A DNA stretch of 64,000 nt from JACPYF01 sp947085845 (GCA_947085845.1 CAMTXO010000002.1:248001-312000), one strand, 5' to 3'. Counted from the stretch's first letter, positions 50,829 to 60,647 are shown. Notes: generated from the sequence alone by a model not told the origin. Made by a program: numbers and translations.

Positions 50829-51428
50829 TTAAAATAAAGCTTGAATACCTGCAATAATTCCCGCGCCTAATATAAATGCAACTGTCAGGCCGACTGCTCC
50901 AATGATATATCCAATGATGATAGGAACGATATCATCTAAAATAACGCCAATCGCAATTAACACTACGCCCAAACTTGGCAGTGTATCTAATCCAGTAAAT
51001 GGTGGAGCAAAAAATGCACCTAATGTGAATATCGTCACAATTAATCCTAGCTGAATACGAAACCACTTTTTACCAATAGTTCCTGCTAGCCTCGGCTTTG
51101 TAAATCGTTCAAAAAATTTGACTCGTCGCTCTAGAAACGGCAAGACTTTTTTGCGAGTGATTGGGTCGAGTTCTAGTTTTTTTAGTTTTTTAGGCAACCA
51201 TAGTTCTTTGCGTCCAATAACTAGCTGCAGTGCCAATAGTGCAACAATGATTTCAAATAAATGTACGAGGCCTCCAGTTGGTAGCGGTGCAGCTGGAAAT
51301 ATCATGAGAACCAAAAATATAAATGCAAAACTTTTTTCGTCAAATACATTGAGCATTGAACCCACAGTTTTTTTCTGCTTACTTGAAAGCCACTCGCTAA
51401 GCGTTTGGCTAAAAATTACTTTAGTCAT
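50829..51428 (-). CDS. ExoD-family membrane protein
   Basis: The 199-residue protein matches ExoD (exopolysaccharide synthesis) proteins: SMLNVFDEKSFAFIFLVLMIFPAAPLPTGGLVHLFEIIVALLALQLVIGRKELWLP, a charged central stretch and three C-terminal membrane segments with SLGVVLIAIGVILDD. The biochemical role of ExoD is unclear. Its start overlaps the 3' end of the MMPL gene by 8 bp. Confidence 0.85.
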   Translation of the reverse strand: MTKVIFSQTLSEWLSSKQKKTVGSMLNVFDEKSFAFIFLVLMIFPAAPLPTGGLVHLFEIIVALLALQLVIGRKELWLPKKLKKLELDPITRKKVLPFLERRVKFFERFTKPRLAGTIGKKWFRIQLGLIVTIFTLGAFFAPPFTGLDTLPSLGVVLIAIGVILDDIVPIIIGYIIGAVGLTVAFILGAGIIAGIQALF

Positions 51429-53628
51429 GTCTGATTCCCCACTTTTTTAGAAAAGCTGGTGCATACCAATTCGCTTTGCCTGTAATTTTCATTACTGCAG
51501 GTACTAATATAATACGTACTATAAATGCATCTATTAAAACAGCCAGTGCCAGCCCTAGTCCAACTTGTTGCAACAAAGCAATACTGGAGGTTGCAAAGGC
51601 TATGACTACAACAAATAGTAGTATGGCAGCCTGCGTGATAACTGGACCAGTCAATGCCAGTCCATTTAAAATAGCTTTTTCAGTACTTCCGATTCGGTCG
51701 TATTCTTCCCTCACTCGGCTATAGTAAAAAGTTGCGTAGTCCATGCTGAGACCAAATGTAATTGCAAAAATTAAAATTAATATCGTGAGGTCTAAACTAC
51801 CTGTTTGCATGAACCAGCCAATATTCGTAAGATACCCGTCCTGGAAAATCCACACCAATATACCAAACGCTGCGAGCAGTGAAAAACTATTAATTAACAA
51901 AGCCTGTAGTGGGATAACGATTGAACGCAGCAGTAGGCTGAGCAATACCATGATTGCTACAACAACAAGCCCTAACGCTATCGGTGCTTGTTTAGCTACG
52001 CTGGCTCGAATATCGTACTCTACCGCAGCACTACCGTCTACTAATATACTGCCGTTTTTTGGTGTGTAGTCACGCAAGTCTTTCACTAAACTTTGTACGG
52101 AGTCTGAGTTAGCGTCGCTTTTTGTAAATATTTTTACGTAAGTTGTGTTTTTGTGTAGGTATTGCTTCTCGAGCAGATCAAGTTGCGGTGGATGACTACT
52201 CGAACTATATAACGATTGATACACTTGCTGGTTCATTTGAGTACTTTGAGTTGCAGCAAGCCCTTCGACTTTAGTAACACCTGGAAGATTGGCGAGGTGT
52301 TTCGTTAGGTCATAAACATCTTTGATTCCGTCTGGAGTATTGATTTTGCCACTATGTATATACACAACTTGCAGCGATGGAGTTTTATTGTTGAAATCTT
52401 TTTCGAGACTTTTACTGACTTCCCGAGAGCTACTACCGCGAGGTAAGCTGCGATAGTCGATACCAGACGATTTTATACCTATATGGACCAAAGGTAATGC
52501 AGCTGCAAGAATAATTAAGATTGCCGCACAAATACTTGCGTAAGGGTACTTTAGTACACGATTTCCAAGTTTATACCAACGACTCGCCTGTTTTTTTGCT
52601 AGCGCTTTTTGTTCACGACGACTAAACGTCCCACGGTTGATATTCTCACCAATTATGAGCAGAAGGCTTGGTAAAATTGTTAGTGCGGCAATAATCGCAA
52701 ATGCCAAGGCTGCAATACCACCGACGCCCACCGAACGAAGAAAGCTAATAGGAAAGAGCGTTAGACCAAGCAAACAAATCATAACGGTCAGTCCGCTGAA
52801 TAAAATCGTTCGTCCGCTGGAACGAATAGTATGGTTGATTGCATCGTATTTGTTGTACTTATGTAGCTCTTCGCGGAACCGACTAACCATCAGTAGCGAG
52901 TAGTCTATTGATAAACCTAAGCCTAGAACAGTAATCACGTTAATCGCATATTGATCGATATTTATATAGGTTGCGATAAGTCGTACGATGCTAAGTCCTC
53001 CAATAACTGAAACGATACCTAAAAGTACCGGCAGCACTGCAGCAGTTATCGAGCGAAAGATAACAATGAGTAGTATCAACAGAATTGGTAAAGAAATAAG
53101 CTCGGCCTTAACTAAGTCTTGTTCGATTTGATGTGAAATTTGTTTAGAGGCTACTAATGTTCCACCAAATCGCACCTCGTTGTTTCCGTATTGCAAAGGT
53201 TGTTTTTGTATAAATTTATACGTATCATCGTCGGATTTATTTTTAAACTCGACTAATGCATAGCTTGAGCGTGAGTCGGAAGATTTTAGTGCACTAGCAC
53301 CAGTAGTATAGTAGCTAGTTATTGTTGCGCCTTCTTTTTCAAAAGGCTTCACGACACTATTAAATGCATTTTTAAATTCTGTAGAGTCAACATTTTGGTC
53401 AGGACTTTTAACTAAAATGATGATCTGTTCGCTTTCGCCACCAAACGCATCTTTAATGTAACGGCTCGCCTTTAAGCTCTGTGAGTTTTCAACACTTAAA
53501 CCACCTTCGTCTTTTTGGAGCTCAGTAAAAACACCACTGCCATATGAAATGCCAAAGCCGATGATAACCGCAGCTATGATAAGAATTGCAAATGTATTAT
53601 TTCTGACGAGTTTGCTGAGTAATTGCAT
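51421..53628 (-). CDS. MMPL/RND-superfamily transporter
   Basis: The protein of about 735 residues has 12 membrane segments in two blocks of six, each preceded by a large outer loop (first about 35-160, second about 385-510). GLGLSIDYSLLMVSRFREEL and FGLSMDYATFYYSRVREEYDRIG mark the paired Asp-Tyr motifs of MmpL/YdfJ proteins. Such pumps export lipids or drugs. The longest frame extends 50 residues further upstream, but that part overlaps the divergent MFS gene. TATATT lies 7 nt before the ATG at 53628, so I start there (ATG at 53631 is an alternative). Confidence 0.88.
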   Translation of the reverse strand: MQLLSKLVRNNTFAILIIAAVIIGFGISYGSGVFTELQKDEGGLSVENSQSLKASRYIKDAFGGESEQIIILVKSPDQNVDSTEFKNAFNSVVKPFEKEGATITSYYTTGASALKSSDSRSSYALVEFKNKSDDDTYKFIQKQPLQYGNNEVRFGGTLVASKQISHQIEQDLVKAELISLPILLILLIVIFRSITAAVLPVLLGIVSVIGGLSIVRLIATYINIDQYAINVITVLGLGLSIDYSLLMVSRFREELHKYNKYDAINHTIRSSGRTILFSGLTVMICLLGLTLFPISFLRSVGVGGIAALAFAIIAALTILPSLLLIIGENINRGTFSRREQKALAKKQASRWYKLGNRVLKYPYASICAAILIILAAALPLVHIGIKSSGIDYRSLPRGSSSREVSKSLEKDFNNKTPSLQVVYIHSGKINTPDGIKDVYDLTKHLANLPGVTKVEGLAATQSTQMNQQVYQSLYSSSSHPPQLDLLEKQYLHKNTTYVKIFTKSDANSDSVQSLVKDLRDYTPKNGSILVDGSAAVEYDIRASVAKQAPIALGLVVVAIMVLLSLLLRSIVIPLQALLINSFSLLAAFGILVWIFQDGYLTNIGWFMQTGSLDLTILILIFAITFGLSMDYATFYYSRVREEYDRIGSTEKAILNGLALTGPVITQAAILLFVVVIAFATSSIALLQQVGLGLALAVLIDAFIVRIILVPAVMKITGKANWYAPAFLKKWGIRHD

Positions 53629-53687
53629 CATATATAATATAACCCAGATACTACCAACTAAACAATCACTGTTATACTTAAGCTTAT

Positions 53688-54845
53688 ATGATTCATCAAA
53701 ACCCAGTCCATCACCATTTTCATATGCACCGCATAAGAGAAATGACCGCCCTGTATTGGGCAAATAGCTTGCGTGCAAGTGCGACGGCTTTCGTCGTTGT
53801 TTTAATACCTATCTATTTGATGAGTACTGGTTTTTCACTGCGTCAGGTCTTATTGGTTTTTATAGCAGAAGGCCTAGTTTGGTTATTACTTCTATACCCA
53901 ACCATGAAGCTGGTACATTCGCTTGGCTCAAACCTTGTGATGGTTTTTGGAATTATTACAGTGATTGGAGTTATGATATCCCTAGGCATACTATCTTCTT
54001 ATCCATGGGCAATAGTTGGTGTAGTTGTTTTTAAGGCGATGTCTTCTTTGTATTGGTTTGCACTGCGTTTAAATTTTACTTCCACCACTGAAGGAAAAGA
54101 GGCTGGTAAAAAGATTGGGCTTACGAATGCGTTATTTTTGGCATGTATGGGAATAGCACCGGCTATAGGTGGTGTTGTTGCTGAGCTGTATGGTATTAAT
54201 TGGGCTTACTTCATTGCTGTTGTAATAATTATGATTGCCTGCATACCTATGCTAGATGCTATAGAAATAAGTAAATGGCCAAAACCAAATTTATCATTGT
54301 TACATTTAAAGAAAATAAGTCCAGACTTAATTGCTAATGCTGGATCTACTGTTGATGATTTTGTCGGAGCGTTAGTTTGGCCATTGTTGGTTTTTATTAT
54401 TATCCCAAATTATGCTGGAGTAGGAATCCTGAGTGCCTTGGTAGTGATTTCTGCAATCTTAATTTCACTCTGGGTTGGCTGGCGAGAAGGCAAAAAAGGT
54501 GAAGCACACTATCTTAAGCAAGGGTCGCTTGTTATGTCTATCACTAATATCTTCCGATTCCTCTCGCAAACTGTTTCGCAAGTTGCTGGAATAAATCTAT
54601 TAGCCGGAGTTGGTCAAGCACTATATACAACACCACTCGCCAGTCGCTATTATAAAAACGCCGCACGCGAACCAACCCTCGAGTACATATTTGCTATGCA
54701 AGTTGTAAGTGCTGTAGCTTGGACAGTATACCCTTTACTCTTAATAGGTCTGACTTTCGTATTGCCAGACAAAGAAGTCCTGATAGTTGGTGCATTGCTA
54801 GCCATACCGGCAACTTGGGTAATTCGATATATTAGAACTGTTTAG
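53688..54845 (+). CDS. MFS-type transporter
   Basis: The 385-residue protein has about 11-12 membrane segments with MFS loops (ATAFVVVLIPIYLMSTGFSLRQVLLVFIAEG; KEAGKKIGLTNALFLACMGIAPAIGGVVAELYG). Substrate unknown. It resembles the MFS protein at 1121 in size and layout. TATACT lies 9 nt before the ATG. The stop overlaps the stop of the convergent flavin oxidoreductase gene by 4 bp. Confidence 0.8.
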   Translation: MIHQNPVHHHFHMHRIREMTALYWANSLRASATAFVVVLIPIYLMSTGFSLRQVLLVFIAEGLVWLLLLYPTMKLVHSLGSNLVMVFGIITVIGVMISLGILSSYPWAIVGVVVFKAMSSLYWFALRLNFTSTTEGKEAGKKIGLTNALFLACMGIAPAIGGVVAELYGINWAYFIAVVIIMIACIPMLDAIEISKWPKPNLSLLHLKKISPDLIANAGSTVDDFVGALVWPLLVFIIIPNYAGVGILSALVVISAILISLWVGWREGKKGEAHYLKQGSLVMSITNIFRFLSQTVSQVAGINLLAGVGQALYTTPLASRYYKNAAREPTLEYIFAMQVVSAVAWTVYPLLLIGLTFVLPDKEVLIVGALLAIPATWVIRYIRTV

Positions 54846-56284
54846 TATCCAGAGAAGTAGTCGGTGTGAATTTTTGTAATTTTTAAATTTTTGAGAGCTT
54901 TTTTGTATGTACGCACCATACCTGGTGGACCCGACAAGTAAAACTCGCACTCAGTATAACGCGGTACATGTGTTTGTAGTATTTTTTCATCGAGTCGTGC
55001 TTTTGGACCAATCATAGTAACAAGCTTGAGCCCGTGCCGCTGGACTTTTTCCAAAATATTTTTATATACAATATCGTCAGAATTATTTACAAAATAAAAC
55101 AATGTAATATCACGTTTTTGTTTTGTATCAATCAAATGCTGCAACATCGCAATGAATGGCGTTATGCCTATACCGCCAGCCACAAAAACTAATTTTTTAT
55201 CACTTCTGCGTGGTAGTAAAAAATCACCAGCAACACGACCAGCATATATTGCGTCACCTTTTTTTAATTTCAACAGCTTTTGTTTAAACACACTACTTGA
55301 CTCGTAAAATCTTACACCAATATGTAATTCTTTTTGAGATGGGCTGGATGCAATTGTAAACGTTCGACGATTACCGCGCGAATTATAGCTAATGCCGGGC
55401 AAAGTCCAATCCATAAATTGTCCGGGTAGGAATGTAAACTTTTGATTACTTTCAAATGCAAAGTCATAAATATTTGGGCCTAGCATAGTTTTAGATACAA
55501 AGCGTAGCCTCGATCCGGCCCGGAAACTAACTACAAAAGCCAACATATTTCCTATTAACAATGCGGCTTGTGGTGACGAAAATACTCCTAACCCAGCGCC
55601 AACAATAACACCAATAACTGCACCATAAACTAATCTCCATTTGTTTGTGTTTGGACTTGTTGCAGGTTCGGTCAGCATAATACTGGCAAAGAAAACGAGT
55701 GGGAATGATAGCAATAATGTTTGTAAGCTACTGCCTTGCATCAACAGCAGTACAAGACCTGGAATAATAAAACTAAAAAACAATCCAAATCTTCTAGTCT
55801 TTCGTAAAATCAGTATCGCAGCCACAGCAACAAATGGCAGTAACAATGGTGTTGCTATCCACCATGATGCAAAGGATAGGCCTGTTAGTCCAATAACAAC
55901 AGCGCCTAAAGCTGCTGGGTTAAATATATGAGCACCCCGCCAAGTAATAATGTATTTTGATGCAATAGCAATAAATGTAGCGATGCCAACTGCAAACCAT
56001 TCAGCGGCAGTAGTTGGGACAGCTAGCACAAAAAATAGAATGAGTGTTGTAATGATTCCAGACTCAAAGTTTGGCGCAATGTTGTATAGTTTTGCCAACC
56101 CCATATTTGAAACAAATCCAGCTGTCATTAAAATTATTAAGACACCCACCAGAGTAAATAGTGAGTAGTCTAAAATCCCAAGACCGCTTAATAACAAAGC
56201 TATACCGACTAGCCAAGCTAGACAATAAAGCACCAACCTATACATGGTTATAGAGTTAAGTAGATCATCAAATTTAGCTAACAT
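54842..56284 (-). CDS. NqrB/RnfD-like membrane domain fused to ferredoxin-NADP+ reductase-type domain
   Basis: Residues 1-250 hold about nine membrane helices with SKYIITWRGAHIFNPAALGAVV (about 105-126), the hallmark of RnfD/NqrB, and LTEPATSPNT near 205-214, where RnfD/NqrB carry their flavinylated Thr. Residues about 255-480 form an FNR-type reductase: NRRTFTIASS (FAD), VAGGIGITPFIAMLQHL (NAD(P)H), and EFYLSGPPGMV. The fusion would pass electrons from NAD(P)H to membrane flavin and outwards. ApbE and an FMN-binding protein are encoded upstream, so it is part of an extracytoplasmic flavin electron-transfer system. Confidence 0.85.
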   Translation of the reverse strand: MLAKFDDLLNSITMYRLVLYCLAWLVGIALLLSGLGILDYSLFTLVGVLIILMTAGFVSNMGLAKLYNIAPNFESGIITTLILFFVLAVPTTAAEWFAVGIATFIAIASKYIITWRGAHIFNPAALGAVVIGLTGLSFASWWIATPLLLPFVAVAAILILRKTRRFGLFFSFIIPGLVLLLMQGSSLQTLLLSFPLVFFASIMLTEPATSPNTNKWRLVYGAVIGVIVGAGLGVFSSPQAALLIGNMLAFVVSFRAGSRLRFVSKTMLGPNIYDFAFESNQKFTFLPGQFMDWTLPGISYNSRGNRRTFTIASSPSQKELHIGVRFYESSSVFKQKLLKLKKGDAIYAGRVAGDFLLPRRSDKKLVFVAGGIGITPFIAMLQHLIDTKQKRDITLFYFVNNSDDIVYKNILEKVQRHGLKLVTMIGPKARLDEKILQTHVPRYTECEFYLSGPPGMVRTYKKALKNLKITKIHTDYFSGY

Positions 56285-56332
56285 ACTACCTACTATGGTG
56301 ACATAGACGATGTCTAAATAACAAACTAAGTA

Positions 56333-57055
56333 TTAGTCTAGTAGTCCTGATACTCTTTGACTTGGCCAATCTGGTGCGGGTGTCTCGCTTTGACTCTGTG
56401 GTGTAGCCTCAGGATATTGAGGGTTGAGTGCAATTTGATTTTCTACAAATCTTTCCAAGCTGGTGTAGCCGGTATCATCAAGGGTTTTGTAGGCCTCTTC
56501 AGTACTATCGGGCTTAACGATTTTTATAAATGTACCAGGATTTGCTGGATCTTTTGGCGTAATTTCATGAGCAAGATGATACCCGCCGATTAGTTGCGGG
56601 ATGATTAGGCCTGTCCCGGGATTTATATTGCCGTTAAAAATTGTTGCGTCTGGCTGCCTGAACGCAAGGCGCGCAATATCTCTTCGTGCTGCATGTGCGA
56701 CATCGTTCGGCTTTGGATAGGTTGCATCGTAGTATTCTTGTAGTTTTTGGCTTATTACTGTGGCGCGAAGCACTGCGTTACCGGTAACATTATATATCGC
56801 GACAAACGGAAACTCATTATCAAGCAGCCTCAGAGTGTTATAGACGTCAAAGTGAGCTCCTTTGCCATTTGGGTTTCTGGTTTCTTTTTTAACTGATATC
56901 TCAGCTCTAGGTTCGTCTGAAAAAATTGTTTCCGCAAATGCTAGTAAGTTTCTCTCGTCCGGCACCAAAATAGGCTCGGCGCTGCCCTTTTTTAGTTTCT
57001 CTATAGCTGAGCCAAGATTGGCCTTTGGTGTGGGTTTTAGATCTTTTTCACTCAT
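56333..57055 (-). CDS. hypothetical protein
   Basis: This 240-residue soluble, acidic protein has a Pro-rich C-terminal tail. No membrane segment or signal peptide is seen. I recognise no family. It lies between apbE and the oxidoreductase gene on the same strand, so it may belong to the flavin system, but nothing in its sequence (no FMN or metal motif) shows that. Confidence 0.6.
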   Translation of the reverse strand: MSEKDLKPTPKANLGSAIEKLKKGSAEPILVPDERNLLAFAETIFSDEPRAEISVKKETRNPNGKGAHFDVYNTLRLLDNEFPFVAIYNVTGNAVLRATVISQKLQEYYDATYPKPNDVAHAARRDIARLAFRQPDATIFNGNINPGTGLIIPQLIGGYHLAHEITPKDPANPGTFIKIVKPDSTEEAYKTLDDTGYTSLERFVENQIALNPQYPEATPQSQSETPAPDWPSQRVSGLLD

Positions 57056-57111
57056 ACGTACTCCTATTTTCCCACCGTCATTATTTCACTCAATATTATA
57101 ACACTAAGAAA

Positions 57112-57975
57112 TCAAAAGTAAGTTGCGTTAAAACCCTGAGAAAACTCTATACTGTCGTCTTCTTTTATAATAGCGTGCTCGAACGTAAACTGTTCGTGAA
57201 GTTTTACTGGATCAATAAAATACAGCGCGGTCGCTATTCCGTCCGCTAGCATTGTTGTTTTTGCTCGAACCCAAATAGCCTTGACGCTTGTCGGCGACTG
57301 AAGTGTTTTGGGATTGATAGTGTGATGAAAATCTGCCCACTTACGACGGTTACCTGCAGACGCACATATTGCCTCGTCTACTACAGTTACACTTCCGATT
57401 GCTTGGCTAAAATCATCAGGATTTTCTAGCCCTACTATCTTTGGCTGACCTTTTATCAACATATCGCCGCCCGCATTTATACAATAGTTGAATATATTAT
57501 TTTCATGTAATAACTGGCTAATAATATCTACTAGATAGCCTTTTCCAGCTGCACCAAAATCAAGCTGTATGGGCTGTGACGTCGTGAGTTTTGGAAAATT
57601 AAAATCTATTGCATTATCCCAAGCTGGTGGCGAGTGGAGTTTTTTTGATTGGAACGACAGCTGCTTGTCATAACCAGCCTCCTCCATAACACTGCCAATC
57701 ATCGGAGTGACTAGACCGCCCGTAGCGTCATAAAGTTGGTGATAAAAATCTATCAGTAGCTTTGCGTCGGATGGTAGCTCATACGTTCCTGGCTGTAAGG
57801 AAATCTTTGTAACTAAACTATCCGTACGAAACCGTGAGTAATTTTTATCAAATTCATCAATTTTTTTTAGAATTTTTTTTGTTACATCTGCGGCTATGTC
57901 GGCGTCAATCGTCCACCGGGTACCAATAGCCTGAAATTCAAGCTTGTGCTTGGTCTTGGATTTTTGAAATTGCAT
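57112..57975 (-). CDS. apbE: FAD:protein FMN transferase (ApbE)
   Basis: The enzyme attaches FMN from FAD to Thr/Ser of target proteins. The 287-residue sequence has the ApbE pattern: AIGTRWTIDAD, LLIDFYHQLYDATGGLVTPMIG, QLDFGAAGKGYLVD, INAGGDMLIKG, HHTINPKT and the metal site ADGIATALYF. The usual lipoprotein signal is absent, so it may act from inside. Likely targets are the neighbouring FMN-binding protein and the NqrB/RnfD-like protein. The start lies inside the 3' end of the FMN-binding gene (38-bp overlap). Confidence 0.9.
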   Translation of the reverse strand: MQFQKSKTKHKLEFQAIGTRWTIDADIAADVTKKILKKIDEFDKNYSRFRTDSLVTKISLQPGTYELPSDAKLLIDFYHQLYDATGGLVTPMIGSVMEEAGYDKQLSFQSKKLHSPPAWDNAIDFNFPKLTTSQPIQLDFGAAGKGYLVDIISQLLHENNIFNYCINAGGDMLIKGQPKIVGLENPDDFSQAIGSVTVVDEAICASAGNRRKWADFHHTINPKTLQSPTSVKAIWVRAKTTMLADGIATALYFIDPVKLHEQFTFEHAIIKEDDSIEFSQGFNATYF

Positions 57976-58402
57976 CATTAAAGCCAATTGGAGTTAGGGA
58001 TGACCCTGATACTTGGTCTAGGTTAATATCATCAATATTTTTACCGACGACTTGTGATTTGTATCCAGTAATAAATTTCTGCTGAAACCTCGCTCCATCA
58101 CTACTAATAGCTTGGGTCTGCGCATCGGTTGACGAAACTGTGCCGTCTTTATTAATAGTTATAGTAATTTTAATTTCCTCCTGTCCGCCAGGAGATTGGT
58201 AATCGCCTACTGCAGTATATGTACCTTCTTTGTAGTTGCTACTACCTGTCGTAGTGCTTGTTTTTTGTGTTGGTTGTGAATTTGCAGTAGATTGTGTTTC
58301 ACTTTCCTTGTCATTTTTCGTCACCATGACGGCGCCAATAATAAGCAGTACTGTTGCTATTAAAATAATCAGGCTTGTTGTTACTTGTTTCCTGTTTGTC
58401 AT
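57938..58402 (-). CDS. membrane-anchored FMN-binding domain protein
   Basis: The 154-residue protein has an N-terminal membrane anchor (about 9-28), a Ser/Thr/Gln-rich linker and an FMN_bind domain: YKEGTYTAVGDYQSPGGQEEIKITITINKDGTVSS ending in QVSGSSLTPIGFNDAISKI. The SGSSLT segment occupies the place of the SGATxTS flavinylation motif of RnfG/NqrC. It would carry covalent FMN outside the membrane as an electron shuttle. AAGGGAG precedes the ATG; apbE overlaps its end. Confidence 0.85.
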   Translation of the reverse strand: MTNRKQVTTSLIILIATVLLIIGAVMVTKNDKESETQSTANSQPTQKTSTTTGSSNYKEGTYTAVGDYQSPGGQEEIKITITINKDGTVSSTDAQTQAISSDGARFQQKFITGYKSQVVGKNIDDINLDQVSGSSLTPIGFNDAISKIQDQAQA

Positions 58403-58420
58403 AAACTAATCTCCCTTTTC

Positions 58421-59671
58421 TTATAACCATCTTAACACTCGCCACTGCCAACTGGGCAAGTTCAACGAATCTTGCAGCACTACATCGGTCGATGAACCAC
58501 CTACTTGTACTGTACCAACTTTTTTGTCTTTCGTTGCGGGAGCAGTTAGTTCATCTAGGTCGATTTTTGGTTGAATTTTACTTCCTCTCCAAACCAGAAC
58601 CTCTACGTCATTTGCCGCGATTGCGTTCACCTCTTTGCTCCATGGGCTTGAATAGGTGGCAATAACTTGGCCTTTTTTGATAATTTTTTCTACTTTGAAA
58701 CTTGATCGAGCCTGACCTATAAGTATCCTTGCCTGATGCATTGCCGCCAAGACTGTTGGCTCGCCTTGAACTGCACCAACAATTGTCGTGCTGTGCCTTT
58801 CGTCAAATTTATATATGCTGGCAAAAACATAGACGCCGCCCGCTTCATTTGTATTCCCGGTTTTTAGACCAACCACACCATCGGCACCAAGTAGCCAATT
58901 GGTATTTAATTTTACTCCTGCAACCGGAAGATCGACTTGCTCTTGGCGAACAATACTCGACACTACATCGTTTTTCATAGCAGCAACTGCAAGCTTTGTG
59001 AGATCTTTTGTTGTGCTAGTTGTGTCTGGTGAAAAACCACTTGCGTCCGAGCCAATAGTTGTTTCATTCATACCAAGGTCTTGTACATATTTGCTAGCCG
59101 CAGACCTATAGTTCTCCAGGCTCCCAAATGCCCATATCGCCAAACTATCTGCGTAGTTGTTTGCACTTGGTAGTAATATTCCTTGCAGCATTTGATATTC
59201 TGTTAATTTTTCACCTACTTCAACTTTTGCAAGTGAGCCGTCTTTTGCAAAATACTGATTATATATATCAACATCCGATTGCGTCAGTGTAATGGTCGGA
59301 CCCTGCTCCCCTTGTTCGAGCGGCTTGTGTTTGAGGATAGTCAGCGCAGTTATAAGTTTTGCTGTCGAGGCAGTTGGCCTAGGAGTTTCATTTGGTTTTG
59401 ATAGTAAGACACCTTGGTCAACCGAACCAATTGTCGCCTGACTAGTGGCGGGCCAGCTCGTAGTTACTTTTGCTGGAGCTTGGACGGATAGTACTTTCGT
59501 TTTCGAACTGACAGTGCTGAGTGGCTGAACATACCAGTACATACAAAAAGACCCAAGCGCTATTGGCAGGAAGAATAAAAACCATTTTCGCTTACTGCGT
59601 GGCTTTTTGTAGTGGCGATCTTGGTAATGATAGTAGGGATGAGAACCACGATTGGGATGATTGATTGGCAT
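58421..59671 (-). CDS. dacA: D-alanyl-D-alanine carboxypeptidase (PBP5/DacA-like)
   Basis: This serine peptidase (family S11) trims peptidoglycan pentapeptides. It has an N-terminal basic region with one membrane anchor (about 30-50) and the three motifs STAK, SAN (LPSANNYAD) and KTG (GLKTGNT). The C-terminal beta domain ends WQWRVLRWL. It is 416 residues long from the ATG at 59671, which is preceded by TATAAT 7 nt upstream; the longer frame contains the promoter. It is the first gene before the flavin cluster, 18 bp from the FMN-binding protein gene. Confidence 0.9.
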   Translation of the reverse strand: MPINHPNRGSHPYYHYQDRHYKKPRSKRKWFLFFLPIALGSFCMYWYVQPLSTVSSKTKVLSVQAPAKVTTSWPATSQATIGSVDQGVLLSKPNETPRPTASTAKLITALTILKHKPLEQGEQGPTITLTQSDVDIYNQYFAKDGSLAKVEVGEKLTEYQMLQGILLPSANNYADSLAIWAFGSLENYRSAASKYVQDLGMNETTIGSDASGFSPDTTSTTKDLTKLAVAAMKNDVVSSIVRQEQVDLPVAGVKLNTNWLLGADGVVGLKTGNTNEAGGVYVFASIYKFDERHSTTIVGAVQGEPTVLAAMHQARILIGQARSSFKVEKIIKKGQVIATYSSPWSKEVNAIAANDVEVLVWRGSKIQPKIDLDELTAPATKDKKVGTVQVGGSSTDVVLQDSLNLPSWQWRVLRWL

Positions 59672-59738
59672 AAGCTTTATTATATATGCTATCGTGCTGT
59701 TGTGCATTATATAAAAATAGTCATACTAGATAGTAGTT

Positions 59739-60641
59739 GTGCTTAACAAAAAACATATTTTTATTTCACTGTGCGCATTTATCTGTTTCGCTGGTGGTTT
59801 AGGCGCTGGTTACATCGGTGCTCAGTATTTTAGTAGTTCAAACAAAAAACCTGTCATTACACCTGTGCATAAAAAATCTATAGGCAAATCTACAGAAAAG
59901 ATCTCGATCCAAAATACAACAATGCCCACTGGTGATTTACCAAGTTGGCAACAAATTTTTGCAGAAGACTTTACAAAAGACGCCTCCTTGGGCTCAATGG
60001 GTAGCGATGACAACGCAGGTAAAATTGTTTACACAGGAGCAAATAATACAAAATGGGTAACATACCCAAAAACATATCTTGATACCTATCAAAAACGCCC
60101 TTACAGATCTGATAAGGTGCTGAGTGTTCATGATGGAATGCTTGATTTCTATCTACATTCGGTAGATGGTCAGCCCGCCGGAGCTAATCCATCTCCAGTT
60201 ATTGACGGAAAATCTCAATATCAAACATACGGCAGATATTCAGCTCGTTTTAAACTGGAAAGTAACTCTCCTATGAATGAATACTATATAGCATGGTTAT
60301 TGTGGCCAGAAAATGACGCAGATTGGCAGTGTGCCGAAAGTGACTTTCCAGAAATGCCACTGAATGATGACAAAGTTAAGGTAGTTGCTCATTATGGATG
60401 TATGGGTGAACAAGATTTATTGTACAAACAAATTGATGTGAAACAATGGCACACCTATACCCAAGAATGGTTGCCGGGCAAGCGCAACTATTACCTCGAT
60501 GATACATTGATAGCTACGTCTACTAACCAAGTGTTTAGCAAGCCTCAACGTTGGCAGCTACAAACAGAAACGAACGGTCAAGGTGATAGTAGCGGACATT
60601 TGTTAGTCGATTGGGCTGTGGTTTATAAATATTCTCCTTAA
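59739..60641 (+). CDS. GH16-family glycoside hydrolase, membrane-anchored
   Basis: The 300-residue protein starts at a GTG with an N-terminal membrane anchor or signal (about 5-30), a linker and a jelly-roll domain. The catalytic signature ExDxxE is present as ESDFPE within DADWQCAESDFPEM. YGRYSARFKLES and KQWHTYTQEWLPGKRNYYLDD are further GH16 features. It would hydrolyse beta-1,3/1,4-glucans or related polysaccharides outside the cell, possibly on the host surface. It is divergent from dacA. Confidence 0.85.
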   Translation: MLNKKHIFISLCAFICFAGGLGAGYIGAQYFSSSNKKPVITPVHKKSIGKSTEKISIQNTTMPTGDLPSWQQIFAEDFTKDASLGSMGSDDNAGKIVYTGANNTKWVTYPKTYLDTYQKRPYRSDKVLSVHDGMLDFYLHSVDGQPAGANPSPVIDGKSQYQTYGRYSARFKLESNSPMNEYYIAWLLWPENDADWQCAESDFPEMPLNDDKVKVVAHYGCMGEQDLLYKQIDVKQWHTYTQEWLPGKRNYYLDDTLIATSTNQVFSKPQRWQLQTETNGQGDSSGHLLVDWAVVYKYSP

Positions 60642-60647
60642 AGGCCA

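Noticed and set aside
53632..53778. N-terminal 50 residues of the longest MMPL frame
   Set aside because: They overlap the divergent MFS gene and its promoter; a -10 box precedes the internal ATG at 53628.
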